Source: Methylovulum sp.
GTDB lineage: Bacteria > Pseudomonadota > Gammaproteobacteria > Methylococcales > Methylomonadaceae
Length of the DNA stretch: 8,124 nt
Reading direction: 5' to 3'
Assembly (NCBI GenBank): GCA_004299465.1
Contig: SCST01000715.1
Span: forward strand, 1-8,124
Part shown: in pieces, positions 1-5,517 of the stretch
Layout of the letters: every line of letters begins with the position of its first letter
How positions within the stretch are numbered: position 1 is the first letter of the stretch
Notes under the pieces: model-generated
What the model was told of the DNA's origin: nothing
What the model saw: only the letters and a program-made list of their open reading frames with translations
Databases searched by the model: none
Made by a program: the position numbers and the translations under genes

Positions 1-1011
1 CTGATTAGCCATGACCTGGCGCTGGTGTCCACGATAGCGGACCGTGTCGCGGTAATGCAGCAGGGCAAGATCGTTGAAACCGGCCAGGCCGATGATTTTT
101 TCAAGCATCCCGAACATCCGTATACGCGCCAATTGCTCAATGCCTTGCCGTCGATGCAAAGCTGTTTGACGCACACCATCGAGGACAAGCCGCCGTTATT
201 GCAAGTCCACGATTTTTCCTGCTATTACCCGGTGCGCAAAGGCATCTTCAAACGTATCGTCGCTCATGTCCGGGCTGTCGACGGCGTCAGTTTCAGCATC
301 CAGCAGGGCAAAACCCTGGCCTTGGTCGGCGAGTCGGGCTGCGGTAAAACCACCTTGGGCAAGAGCCTGTTAAACCTGATTCCCAATAACGGCGGCCGGG
401 TTACCCTCGATGGCATTGAACTGAACGGTTTAAGCGGCGAGGCCTTAAGACGGCAGCGCGCGGCTATGCAAATCGTGTTCCAGGACCCATTTTCGGCGAT
501 GAATCCGAGGATGCTGGTCGGCGACGTCATTGCCGAAGGCATCCAGGCGCTGCACCCCGAAATCAGTCCCGCCGAGCGCAAGGCGCGCGTGCGGCGGTTG
601 CTGCAACAAGTCGGCCTACCTGACGATTCCGCATTGCGTTATCCGCATGAGTTTTCCGGCGGCCAGCGGCAGCGCATCTGCATCGCCCGCGCGCTGGCGG
701 TCGATCCCAAGCTTATCGTTTGCGACGAGCCCACCAGTGCGCTGGACGTCTCGGTACAGGCGCAAATTATCCAGTTGCTCAAGGCCTTGCAGCAGGAAAA
801 AGGCGTTAGTTACCTGTTTATTACCCATGATCTTGCCGTGGTCGCGGAAATAGCCGATGACGTCGCGGTCATGTACCAGGGCAGGATTATCGAACAGGGC
901 AGCGTCAAACAGGTGTTGCAGGCTCCCCGGCAGGCATATACGAAAAAATTGCTGGCGGCGGTCCCGGTTTTGGGGCGGCGCGCAGGAATGCCGGAAGACA
1001 GCGCCCTGTAA
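1..1011 (+). CDS. Peptide ABC importer ATP-binding protein, YejF-like, 5' truncated by window edge
   Basis: This is the last 336 residues of a two-ATPase-domain subunit of a peptide/oligopeptide importer (DppD-DppF type), which hydrolyses ATP on the cytoplasmic face. The frame is open from base 1, where LISHDLALV is the H-loop of a first ATPase domain whose body lies outside the window. An oligopeptide-transporter C-terminal motif (HPYTRQLL) follows at residues 39-46. The second domain is complete: Walker A GESGCGKTT (110-118), Q-loop Q161, signature SGGQR (219-223), Walker B with D242 and E243, H-loop H276, then a second C-terminal motif (QAYTKKLLAAVP). All catalytic residues are present. 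The fused architecture and the KGIFKR...VRAVDGVSF linker resemble YejF of the YejABEF (microcin C/peptide) importer; GsiA-like fusions are the alternative. The GTG at 25 is an internal valine codon, not a start. The permease genes would be expected upstream. Confidence 0.93.
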   Translation: MISHDLALVSTIADRVAVMQQGKIVETGQADDFFKHPEHPYTRQLLNALPSMQSCLTHTIEDKPPLLQVHDFSCYYPVRKGIFKRIVAHVRAVDGVSFSIQQGKTLALVGESGCGKTTLGKSLLNLIPNNGGRVTLDGIELNGLSGEALRRQRAAMQIVFQDPFSAMNPRMLVGDVIAEGIQALHPEISPAERKARVRRLLQQVGLPDDSALRYPHEFSGGQRQRICIARALAVDPKLIVCDEPTSALDVSVQAQIIQLLKALQQEKGVSYLFITHDLAVVAEIADDVAVMYQGRIIEQGSVKQVLQAPRQAYTKKLLAAVPVLGRRAGMPEDSAL

Positions 1012-1051
1012 GCGTTTGTTCGATTTGTACGGGTTCAGGTATTAATTTTCC

Positions 1052-1110
1052 CATAAGTGCTTGCCGCACACATGGAGCATTTCGCTCAGGTTTTTTGGCA
1101 AGCACTTATG
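1052..1110. repeat. Perfect 14-bp inverted repeat with 31-nt spacer
   Basis: CATAAGTGCTTGCC (1052-1065) is exactly the reverse complement of GGCAAGCACTTATG (1097-1110). The spacer holds a small hairpin (GAGC 1075-1078 / GCTC 1084-1087) followed three bases later by six Ts (1091-1096), which could be a weak terminator for the ABC gene. No T-tract follows the outer stem, so the large hairpin is not a standard intrinsic terminator in either direction. It could instead be an operator pair, an mRNA structure or a repeat remnant. Confidence 0.7.
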
Positions 1111-1133
1111 AAACAATTAATGATCATTGCTCT

Positions 1134-1141
1134 GCTATACT
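1134..1141 (+). promoter_or_regulatory. Putative extended -10 promoter for the TIGR04073-like gene
   Basis: The bases TG-C-TATACT form an extended -10 element (TGnTATAAT-like) about 33 bp before the ATG at 1175. I see no good -35 hexamer at the usual spacing, which extended -10 promoters can tolerate. A 10-bp palindrome AATGATCATT (1119-1128) lies just upstream and could bind a regulator. The ribosome-binding site is AGGA at 1164-1167, 7 nt before the ATG. Confidence 0.4.
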
Positions 1142-1174
1142 TGATGCCATCACTAAACCACACCAGGACTTGCC

Positions 1175-1771
1175 ATGACTACTTATCATCGTTTTTTCGC
1201 CGTTTTACTTTTTGCCGGATCGCTGACCATTCCTGTCAGCCATGCTGACCCGATATACAGCAATAGCGGCATGTCCGCTTACACACCGACCACTCAGTTT
1301 GGCGGGTCGTCACCAAACCAGAGTTACGGCCGGAAAACCGGTAACAAGGCGCTTAATGCGATTGCAAATCTCGGCGGAAGCGTATTTGAAGTGCCGAAAA
1401 ACATCATTAACACCACGAATAACAGCAATATTTTTTATGGCATAACCGGCGGCCTTGCTAAAGGCCTGATTAATACCGTGGGGCGTATGAGCGTAGGCAT
1501 TACCGACTTGGTAACCGCGCCTATCCCTACCAAACCGATCGCTTATCCGGTTTATGCCTGGGAGAACACCAAGCTGGATACGACCTACGGCAATATCTTC
1601 GAACTGGATTTGTCTGAAAAGGCCGAGCCGCCTGTTGCCGAAGCGCCTGTGCCAACACCATCGCCTGTCGTCGTAGCGCCGAGATTGCCTGTCGTTGATA
1701 ATTCGGGCCAGTACAATCAACAAACCAACAAAAAAATCGATACCTTGTTTAAAAGACAGATGATGAAGTAG
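1175..1771 (+). CDS. Exported TIGR04073-family-like (exosortase-associated) protein
   Basis: This 198-aa protein is exported but of unknown activity. Residues 1-24 form a classical signal peptide with a hydrophobic core (FFAVLLFAGSLTIPV) and a signal peptidase I site after SHA (A24). The conserved-looking core, residues 58-142, reads N-A-IANLGGSVFEVPKNI, then GITGGLAKGL, then a VGITDLVTAPIP segment. As I recall it, this matches the pattern of the TIGR04073 family found in exosortase-bearing bacteria. The tail (about 149-175) is rich in Pro, Ala and Val and looks disordered, followed by a polar stretch with lysines. The ATG at 1175 has AGGA 7 nt upstream. It has its own promoter-like element and ends convergently with the histidine kinase gene. 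No catalytic residues are evident. The family name is from memory of the motif and needs a profile search; the export call is firm. Confidence 0.78.
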   Translation: MTTYHRFFAVLLFAGSLTIPVSHADPIYSNSGMSAYTPTTQFGGSSPNQSYGRKTGNKALNAIANLGGSVFEVPKNIINTTNNSNIFYGITGGLAKGLINTVGRMSVGITDLVTAPIPTKPIAYPVYAWENTKLDTTYGNIFELDLSEKAEPPVAEAPVPTPSPVVVAPRLPVVDNSGQYNQQTNKKIDTLFKRQMMK

Positions 1772-1772
1772 C

Positions 1773-1817
1773 GCGGGGCGGCGAATTAGCCAAATTCTAA
1801 AATGACAGCCGCCCCGC
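1773..1817. terminator. GC-rich hairpin between convergent genes (possible bidirectional terminator)
   Basis: GCGGGGCGGC (1773-1782) pairs perfectly with GCCGCCCCGC (1808-1817). A nested GAATT (1783-1787) / AATTC (1793-1797) stem continues directly from the outer stem on the left side. The left arm follows the stop of the exported-protein gene (1769-1771). The right arm lies inside the last codons of the kinase gene. No T-tract follows in either direction, so termination strength is uncertain, but a 10-bp nearly all-GC stem between convergent genes suggests a shared 3' boundary. Confidence 0.5.
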
Positions 1818-3123
1818 CCAGCGGACTCGTTGCTATGCGCAGCCGCCCCTGATAGGCCTCGACGATGTCGGCGGCGACACTCAGCCCAATGCCGTGGCCG
1901 GGCGTGGATTCGTCCGCCCGCCCGCCCCGTTGCAGGATGTGTTCAATGTATTCAACGCCGATACCTGGCCCATCGTCATGCAAGCCAATCATCAGGCGAT
2001 GGCCGTCTTTCCCGCCCTGGATGTCAATGCGTGCGTTGCACCATTTGAAAGCGTTGTCGAGCAGGTTCCCGAGAATTTCTATAAGATCCGCCTCGTCGCA
2101 GCGAATGCGCAGTTCAGTGGGTATCTGGTTGGTCACGCTGACGTTTTTATTGCGATACACTTTAGCTAAGGATACGGTAATTCTCTCGACCACCGGGCGC
2201 ACGGCAACAGGCGGCAAAGTCGCAGAGCCGTTGGCTGCGCCTGCACGCTGCAGTTGTCGCTCGACAATGCGCATCATTCGTGTGCTTTGTTCATAGACGG
2301 TGTCGGGCAATGCCTCGGGCTGGTCGGTTGCGCCCAGCAATACGGCCAGCGGCGTTTTCAGGCTGTGCGCCAAATCGGCCAGCGCATTGCGGTAGCGGCT
2401 TTGGCGGGCGCGTTCCTGGTCCAGCAGGCTATTGATATTGTCGGTCAACTGTTTGACTTCCCTGGGGTAGCGGCCATTAATCTGGTTGCGCTCTCCCGTT
2501 TCGATGGCGCTGAGTTCCAGGCCGACTTTCCGCAAGGGTTTCAGGCCCCAGTGCAATAACCAGATTTGCGTCGCCAGCAAAATAATCGCCGCACTTGCCA
2601 GGCCGCCCCATAATTGCTGCCGATAGAGCTGGACTTGCCTGTGCAACGGCGCCAACTCGGCCATCAGGTAAAAATTGAACGAATGGATTCCGGTTTTAAG
2701 CGTGCGTTGGAAGCCGAAACCCAACAGGTAATAATCCTTGCCGTCTTCCATGTGCACGTCGGACCAGTGTTTTTCCCCGACCTGCAGCGTAAACGGCGGG
2801 GGTGTCCGCCGGTTGCGTAGCGATGGCGAGCGCCACAGCAGTTGGCTGTTGCCGTTGCTGCCGACAAATGCGTATAAACCGGAATCCGGCAGCGCGAGTT
2901 GGGGATAGGGCAAGTGGATTGGCAGCGGCATGATGAGTTGTCCCGTCTCGCTGACCATCGATGCGCTCAGTAGCTGATAAACCTGTCCCAACATGCGTTC
3001 CCGCAAGGACAGCCGGCTGCTTTCCAGGAAAGCATTGTCCAGGACCACGCCTGTCGCGCTCAGGAAAATAATTAAAACCAGGATGGCGGTGAGATTCAGC
3101 CTGAAATAAAGTGAGTTGATCAT
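1786..3123 (-). CDS. PhoQ-like membrane sensor histidine kinase
   Basis: This 445-aa inner-membrane sensor kinase should autophosphorylate on a histidine and pass the phosphate to the regulator encoded just upstream. Residues 8-28 form the first membrane segment, about 30-170 a periplasmic sensor region, and 173-192 the second membrane segment, followed by a HAMP-like linker (about 193-245). The H-box is ALADLAHSLKTPLAVL with phosphoacceptor H253, the N-box LGNLLDNAFKW (351-361, N357), G1 DDGPGI (383-388) and G2 GHGIGL (409-414). The complete kinase core implies activity. The H-box, the VYRNKNVSV segment and the TPGHGIGLSVA tail closely resemble enterobacterial PhoQ as I remember it. The acidic DDDD cluster of the E. 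coli PhoQ sensor is not visible, so the signal may differ. The ATG directly follows the regulator's stop codon with no spacer and no clear Shine-Dalgarno, which indicates translational coupling. Confidence 0.93.
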   Translation of the reverse strand: MINSLYFRLNLTAILVLIIFLSATGVVLDNAFLESSRLSLRERMLGQVYQLLSASMVSETGQLIMPLPIHLPYPQLALPDSGLYAFVGSNGNSQLLWRSPSLRNRRTPPPFTLQVGEKHWSDVHMEDGKDYYLLGFGFQRTLKTGIHSFNFYLMAELAPLHRQVQLYRQQLWGGLASAAIILLATQIWLLHWGLKPLRKVGLELSAIETGERNQINGRYPREVKQLTDNINSLLDQERARQSRYRNALADLAHSLKTPLAVLLGATDQPEALPDTVYEQSTRMMRIVERQLQRAGAANGSATLPPVAVRPVVERITVSLAKVYRNKNVSVTNQIPTELRIRCDEADLIEILGNLLDNAFKWCNARIDIQGGKDGHRLMIGLHDDGPGIGVEYIEHILQRGGRADESTPGHGIGLSVAADIVEAYQGRLRIATSPLGGAAVILEFG

Positions 3124-3789
3124 TCAAGCCAAGCGGTAACCCCGCCCCCGCAAGGTTTCGATGGGATTACGAATACCTTCGGGATCGAGTTTGCGCCGCA
3201 AGCGGCCGACCAGCACGGTCAGCACATTGCTTTCCGGGTCGGCATCGTGGGGGTATAGGTAACTGCCGAGTTCATCCTTGGAAACGATTTTGCCCTGTCG
3301 TTGCGCCAAGTATTCAAGCATCCGGTATTCGAAGCCGGTCAGTTCTATTTCCAGCCCGTCGACCATCGCGCGTTGTGTTTCGAGATTGAGTACCAGGTAG
3401 CCGCAGTCCAGCAGGGATTGAGGGGCGCCGACGACCCGGCGGATGAGTGCCTTGATGCGCGCCGACAGTTCCTCCATCTGGAAAGGTTTTGCCAGGTAAT
3501 CGTCGGCGCCGGCCTCCAGGCCCTCAACCCGCTCTTGCCAGCGTCCGCGCGCGGTGAGCACGAGAACGGGGAGATTGCTGCCTTGCCGGCGCAGGCGTTT
3601 GATGATTTCCAGGCCGGAAATGCCGGGCAAGCCCAGGTCGACAATCGCGGCGTCTACCGGGTATTCACTTGCAAAATAAAACCCTTCCAGGCCGTCGCCG
3701 GTCTCATCGACCTGGTAGCCCTCTTTTTCGAGTTGCCTGCGGATTTGCGACCGGATGCCGGTTTCGTCTTCGATAATCAAAATGCGCAT
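3124..3789 (-). CDS. PhoP-like OmpR/PhoB-family response regulator
   Basis: This 221-aa cytoplasmic transcription factor is the predicted partner of the downstream PhoQ-like kinase. The N-terminal receiver domain (about 1-115) starts MRILIIEDE and carries the acidic pocket, phosphoacceptor D51 in the IVDLGLPG motif, T79 (VLVLTAR) and K101 (LAKPF). The C-terminal winged-helix DNA-binding domain (about 125-221) ends with VLVGRLRRKLDP and TLRGRGYRLA, typical of the OmpR/PhoB class. Length is normal. I chose the ATG at 3787-3789 because it matches the usual start of the family; a TTG two codons upstream (3793-3795) is a possible but less likely start. Neither has a convincing Shine-Dalgarno. The TGA (3124-3126) abuts the kinase ATG (3121-3123), so the pair is one operon. 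No tandem PhoP-box repeat is visible upstream. Confidence 0.94.
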   Translation of the reverse strand: MRILIIEDETGIRSQIRRQLEKEGYQVDETGDGLEGFYFASEYPVDAAIVDLGLPGISGLEIIKRLRRQGSNLPVLVLTARGRWQERVEGLEAGADDYLAKPFQMEELSARIKALIRRVVGAPQSLLDCGYLVLNLETQRAMVDGLEIELTGFEYRMLEYLAQRQGKIVSKDELGSYLYPHDADPESNVLTVLVGRLRRKLDPEGIRNPIETLRGRGYRLA

Positions 3790-3798
3790 GGTCAATAG

Positions 3799-3804
3799 AT
3801 CATA
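3799..3804 (-). promoter_or_regulatory. Possible -10 element for the two-component operon
   Basis: On the minus strand TATGAT lies 9 nt before the regulator's ATG. Transcription from it would begin only a few bases before the start codon, giving a near-leaderless mRNA, which agrees with the missing Shine-Dalgarno. No good -35 hexamer is seen, so this is weak. Confidence 0.25.
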
Positions 3805-3862
3805 AAGACATCAGCAGGGTAAAAATAACTAGGCGTTGTTTGAAGCTCCCAGCATGATACTA

Positions 3863-4108
3863 AGGAATGAGCATGAAACAAATTCGGCAACGGATAACTA
3901 TTTAGCCCCTTGCTGTGTAGGGCGTGCTGCGCGCGCCATCAACGGATTGGCACGTTATCCTCACGCCGGAGAAGGCGCGCGCGGCACGCCCTACACGTCA
4001 GGCAAAAGCTGAATAGTTACGGCAACTATAGGTGCGACAGATTGGCATTGTACGAGTAAATCCGCACCCACACCGGACGCTTGCATAAGTTGTTTCATGC
4101 TCATTCCT
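3863..4108. repeat. Outer 19-bp inverted repeat of a nested, MITE-like element
   Basis: This sits in the gene-free region 3790-4171 between the two-component operon and the DUF6748-like gene. AGGAATGAGCATGAAACAA (3863-3881) is the exact reverse complement of the bases at 4090-4108, and the pair bounds 246 bp. No open reading frame or transposase lies inside. The structure, with short perfect terminal inverted repeats around non-coding palindromic DNA, is what a miniature inverted-repeat element or other interspersed repeat looks like. Copy number in the genome cannot be judged from one window, and no flanking target duplication is obvious at the outer ends. Confidence 0.65.
3895..4019. repeat. 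Inner long hairpin (GTAGGGCG...CGCCCTAC type)
   Basis: Inside the outer repeat, 3915-3937 pairs with 3974-3996: 22 of 23 positions are complementary and the remaining one is a G-U wobble in RNA. The arms carry GTAGGGCGTGC and GCACGCCCTAC, with a run of alternating GC and a 36-nt loop. A second stem outside it, TAACTATTTAGC (3895-3906) with GCTGAATAGTTA (4008-4019), matches at 11 of 12 positions. Together they form a cruciform-like structure of about 125 bp. Palindromes with GTAGGG/CCCTAC ends are, to my knowledge, common as interspersed repeats in environmental proteobacteria. The much higher GC of the core than of its surroundings supports a separate origin. Confidence 0.7.
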
Positions 4109-4156
4109 AAGCGGCATTATCGCCCTAAACACTCAAATTTGATACTTATGCCGCTT
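4109..4156. terminator. Hairpin after the DUF6748-like gene, possible terminator
   Basis: AAGCGGCAT (4109-4117) pairs exactly with ATGCCGCTT (4148-4156), starting 15 bp beyond the stop of the minus-strand gene. The loop is about 30 nt and no T-tract follows on the minus strand, so it is a weak terminator candidate. It directly abuts the outer repeat ending at 4108 and may be part of that element. An alternative 8-bp pairing exists (4083-4090 with 4144-4151). Confidence 0.3.
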
Positions 4157-4171
4157 TCCGGTCCCGTTCGC

Positions 4172-4882
4172 TTACTGGACGCCGGGGTCAATCGGTAAAT
4201 AATATTGGCTGGCAACAAAGGTGATGCCTGTTCCTGCGACCTCTTCAACCTGTTTGTTGACACCGCTTGCTATTAATGTACCGCCATCGGCTATGAGGGT
4301 TAAGGCTTTGTTTAAGTTTTCTTCGGTAGCGCCGACCGCGGCTAGGTCGATACCGGAAATGCCCCGGAATTTATTTTTATTCAACAGATACTGATCGACG
4401 GAGAAACAAGGTGCGGTGATACAGACAATGCCGTTATTTTCCAGGCCGACAAAACGCCCTTCACCAACGGCAGGCGTTGCCGCGCTAAAAGCCGTTTTCA
4501 GTTCAAAGACGCCTAAATTACCGAAGCCTTCGTAAATTTTGGCTTTGATCCGGCCATGGAGAAGGGCGGCTGAACTGGTATCGATGTTTTTCCTGTTATT
4601 GACGGTGGCGACGTAACATTCCGCTTGCAGGCTGCCGTCCGCGCAGCGAGTCAGTTTACGGTTGACCGCTTTGACAAAAATACCGCCGCATAACGGTGCT
4701 ATACACTTACGAAGATCGGGCCGGAAGGTGTAGTAGCCGTGCCGGTCGAATTCACTATCCGCTAAAGGCGCGTTTAAACTGTCCGAAATTGCCGCTATAT
4801 TCCTGCCTGCTTCCTCGGCAAATCCCTTAGATAAAACACAGCCATACAGCAACATTAGAAACATTATGGGATGAATTTTCAT
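4172..4882 (-). CDS. Exported six-cysteine protein, DUF6748-like
   Basis: This 236-aa protein has unknown function. The start is the ATG at 4880-4882, which has GAGG 5 nt upstream (4888-4891, minus strand); a longer TTG-initiated form (to 4921) is unlikely. Residues 1-22 form a signal peptide with probable cleavage after GFA (A22). Cys15 sits in LLYGC, a poor lipobox, so lipoprotein processing is less likely. The mature chain has six cysteines: C60 and C65 in RKCIAPLCGG, C80 in TRCADGS, C89, and C154 and C159 in GIVCITAPCF, consistent with three disulfides in the periplasm or outside. The RPDLRKC-APLCGG-FVKAVNR-TRCADG pattern recalls DUF6748 proteins of unknown function; I recall this family mainly from myxobacteria. 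It lies downstream of, and on the same strand as, the propeller gene pair, separated by 187 bp with a stem-loop, so it may or may not be co-transcribed. Confidence 0.8.
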   Translation of the reverse strand: MKIHPIMFLMLLYGCVLSKGFAEEAGRNIAAISDSLNAPLADSEFDRHGYYTFRPDLRKCIAPLCGGIFVKAVNRKLTRCADGSLQAECYVATVNNRKNIDTSSAALLHGRIKAKIYEGFGNLGVFELKTAFSAATPAVGEGRFVGLENNGIVCITAPCFSVDQYLLNKNKFRGISGIDLAAVGATEENLNKALTLIADGGTLIASGVNKQVEEVAGTGITFVASQYYLPIDPGVQ

Positions 4883-4969
4883 GGTAACCTCAATGATGGA
4901 TGCAAGTGAGTTTCGGGACAAGGTGTAATCTTTTTGGCACAGGCTTTAGCTTGGCGTGACCAGAAAGCG

Positions 4970-5019
4970 CAAGCGGGTGGCAGCACCTGGGCCTTTTGCC
5001 AGGGCCTGCCTCCCGCTTG
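4970..5019. repeat. Strong REP-like stem-loop between two secreted-protein genes
   Basis: CAAGCGGGTGGCAG (4970-4983) pairs with CTGCCTCCCGCTTG (5006-5019) at 13 of 14 positions. An inner stem, CCTGG (4986-4990) with CCAGG (4999-5003), extends it. It lies 50 bp past the stop of the six-cysteine gene on the minus strand. No T-tract follows, so it is more like a REP or mRNA 3'-protecting hairpin than a textbook terminator. It may separate expression of the DUF6748-like gene from the propeller pair. Confidence 0.5.
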
Positions 5020-5069
5020 TGAAATACGCCGATGTATCCCGAAACGAAAAATGCTTAACGTGGTAACGG

Positions 5070-5516
5070 TCAATTCCCTGGGCAGGGCGCAAATTCGCAG
5101 GAAGGCGGTACACGGCCGACATAAGAGCCATCCGGGCATTGCTTGACATCCTGCGTACAGACCGTCGCTACATCGGTACAGGCCGCAACCGGATGCAGCG
5201 AATAGGCGGTGGTATCCGGGTTAGGGACAATCGTGCGTAACTGCCGCACGAAAGAGGTAAATTCCTTGGTTCTGGATGAGGCTTGTGCGCATGCGGAAAA
5301 CCCGCCTTCGATGCCATAGCCGTTTACGATGAATTTATCGACGACACCGTCGGCTACGGCATGCCCGATAACCTGCTTGACCGTTCCAAAAGCCGCCGCA
5401 TCGACAGCCGGGCCGATACCGTTGATGTTAATTTCAACAGCGCGGTTTTCTGCGAACGCGGATGTTGTTGACAACGCCGCCGTTAAAAAAATAAGGCGTA
5501 AAGTTGATTTGTTCAT
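5070..5516 (-). CDS. Small exported six-cysteine protein, coupled to the beta-propeller gene
   Basis: This 148-aa protein is one I do not recognise as a named family. Residues 1-22 form a signal peptide with a strong SAFA cleavage site (A22). The mature protein has a Gly/Ala/Val-rich N-terminal part (about 27-75) and a cysteine-rich end with C76, C113, C120, C127, C140 and C145. The tail, QCPDGSYVGRVPPSCEFAPC, resembles a short Cys-rich extracellular motif seen in various bacterial exported proteins; its role is unknown to me. I chose the ATG at 5514-5516 over an in-frame TTG at 5526-5528 because GGAG (5523-5526) lies 6 nt upstream of the ATG. The propeller gene ends at 5518, so only 1 nt separates its TGA from this ATG and the Shine-Dalgarno lies within its last codons. 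Co-translation is very likely, suggesting a functional partner of the propeller protein. Confidence 0.82.
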   Translation of the reverse strand: MNKSTLRLIFLTAALSTTSAFAENRAVEININGIGPAVDAAAFGTVKQVIGHAVADGVVDKFIVNGYGIEGGFSACAQASSRTKEFTSFVRQLRTIVPNPDTTAYSLHPVAACTDVATVCTQDVKQCPDGSYVGRVPPSCEFAPCPGN

Positions 5517-5517
5517 G

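Noticed and set aside
1310..1723. 137-codon minus-strand open frame
   Set aside because: It is antisense to the exported TIGR04073-like gene, which has a signal peptide, a ribosome-binding site and a family-like core.
3301..3798. 165-codon open frame on the plus strand
   Set aside because: It is fully antisense to the response regulator, whose motifs are intact; a GC-rich coding strand often leaves such a mirror frame open.
3790..3862. PhoP-box search upstream of the regulator
   Set aside because: No tandem GTTTA-like hexamers with 5-bp spacing were seen, so autoregulation through a classical PhoP box is not supported.
3863..4108. CRISPR array or insertion sequence
   Set aside because: There are only inverted, not regularly spaced direct, repeats, and no transposase frame, so neither label fits.
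4838..4852. Lipobox-like LLYGC in the DUF6748-like protein
   Set aside because: A tyrosine two residues before the cysteine is atypical for lipoprotein signal peptidase, and a signal peptidase I site follows at GFA.
4883..4921. TTG-initiated N-terminal extension of the DUF6748-like protein
   Set aside because: It would put 13 polar residues before a good signal peptide; the ATG at 4880-4882 has a well-spaced GAGG.
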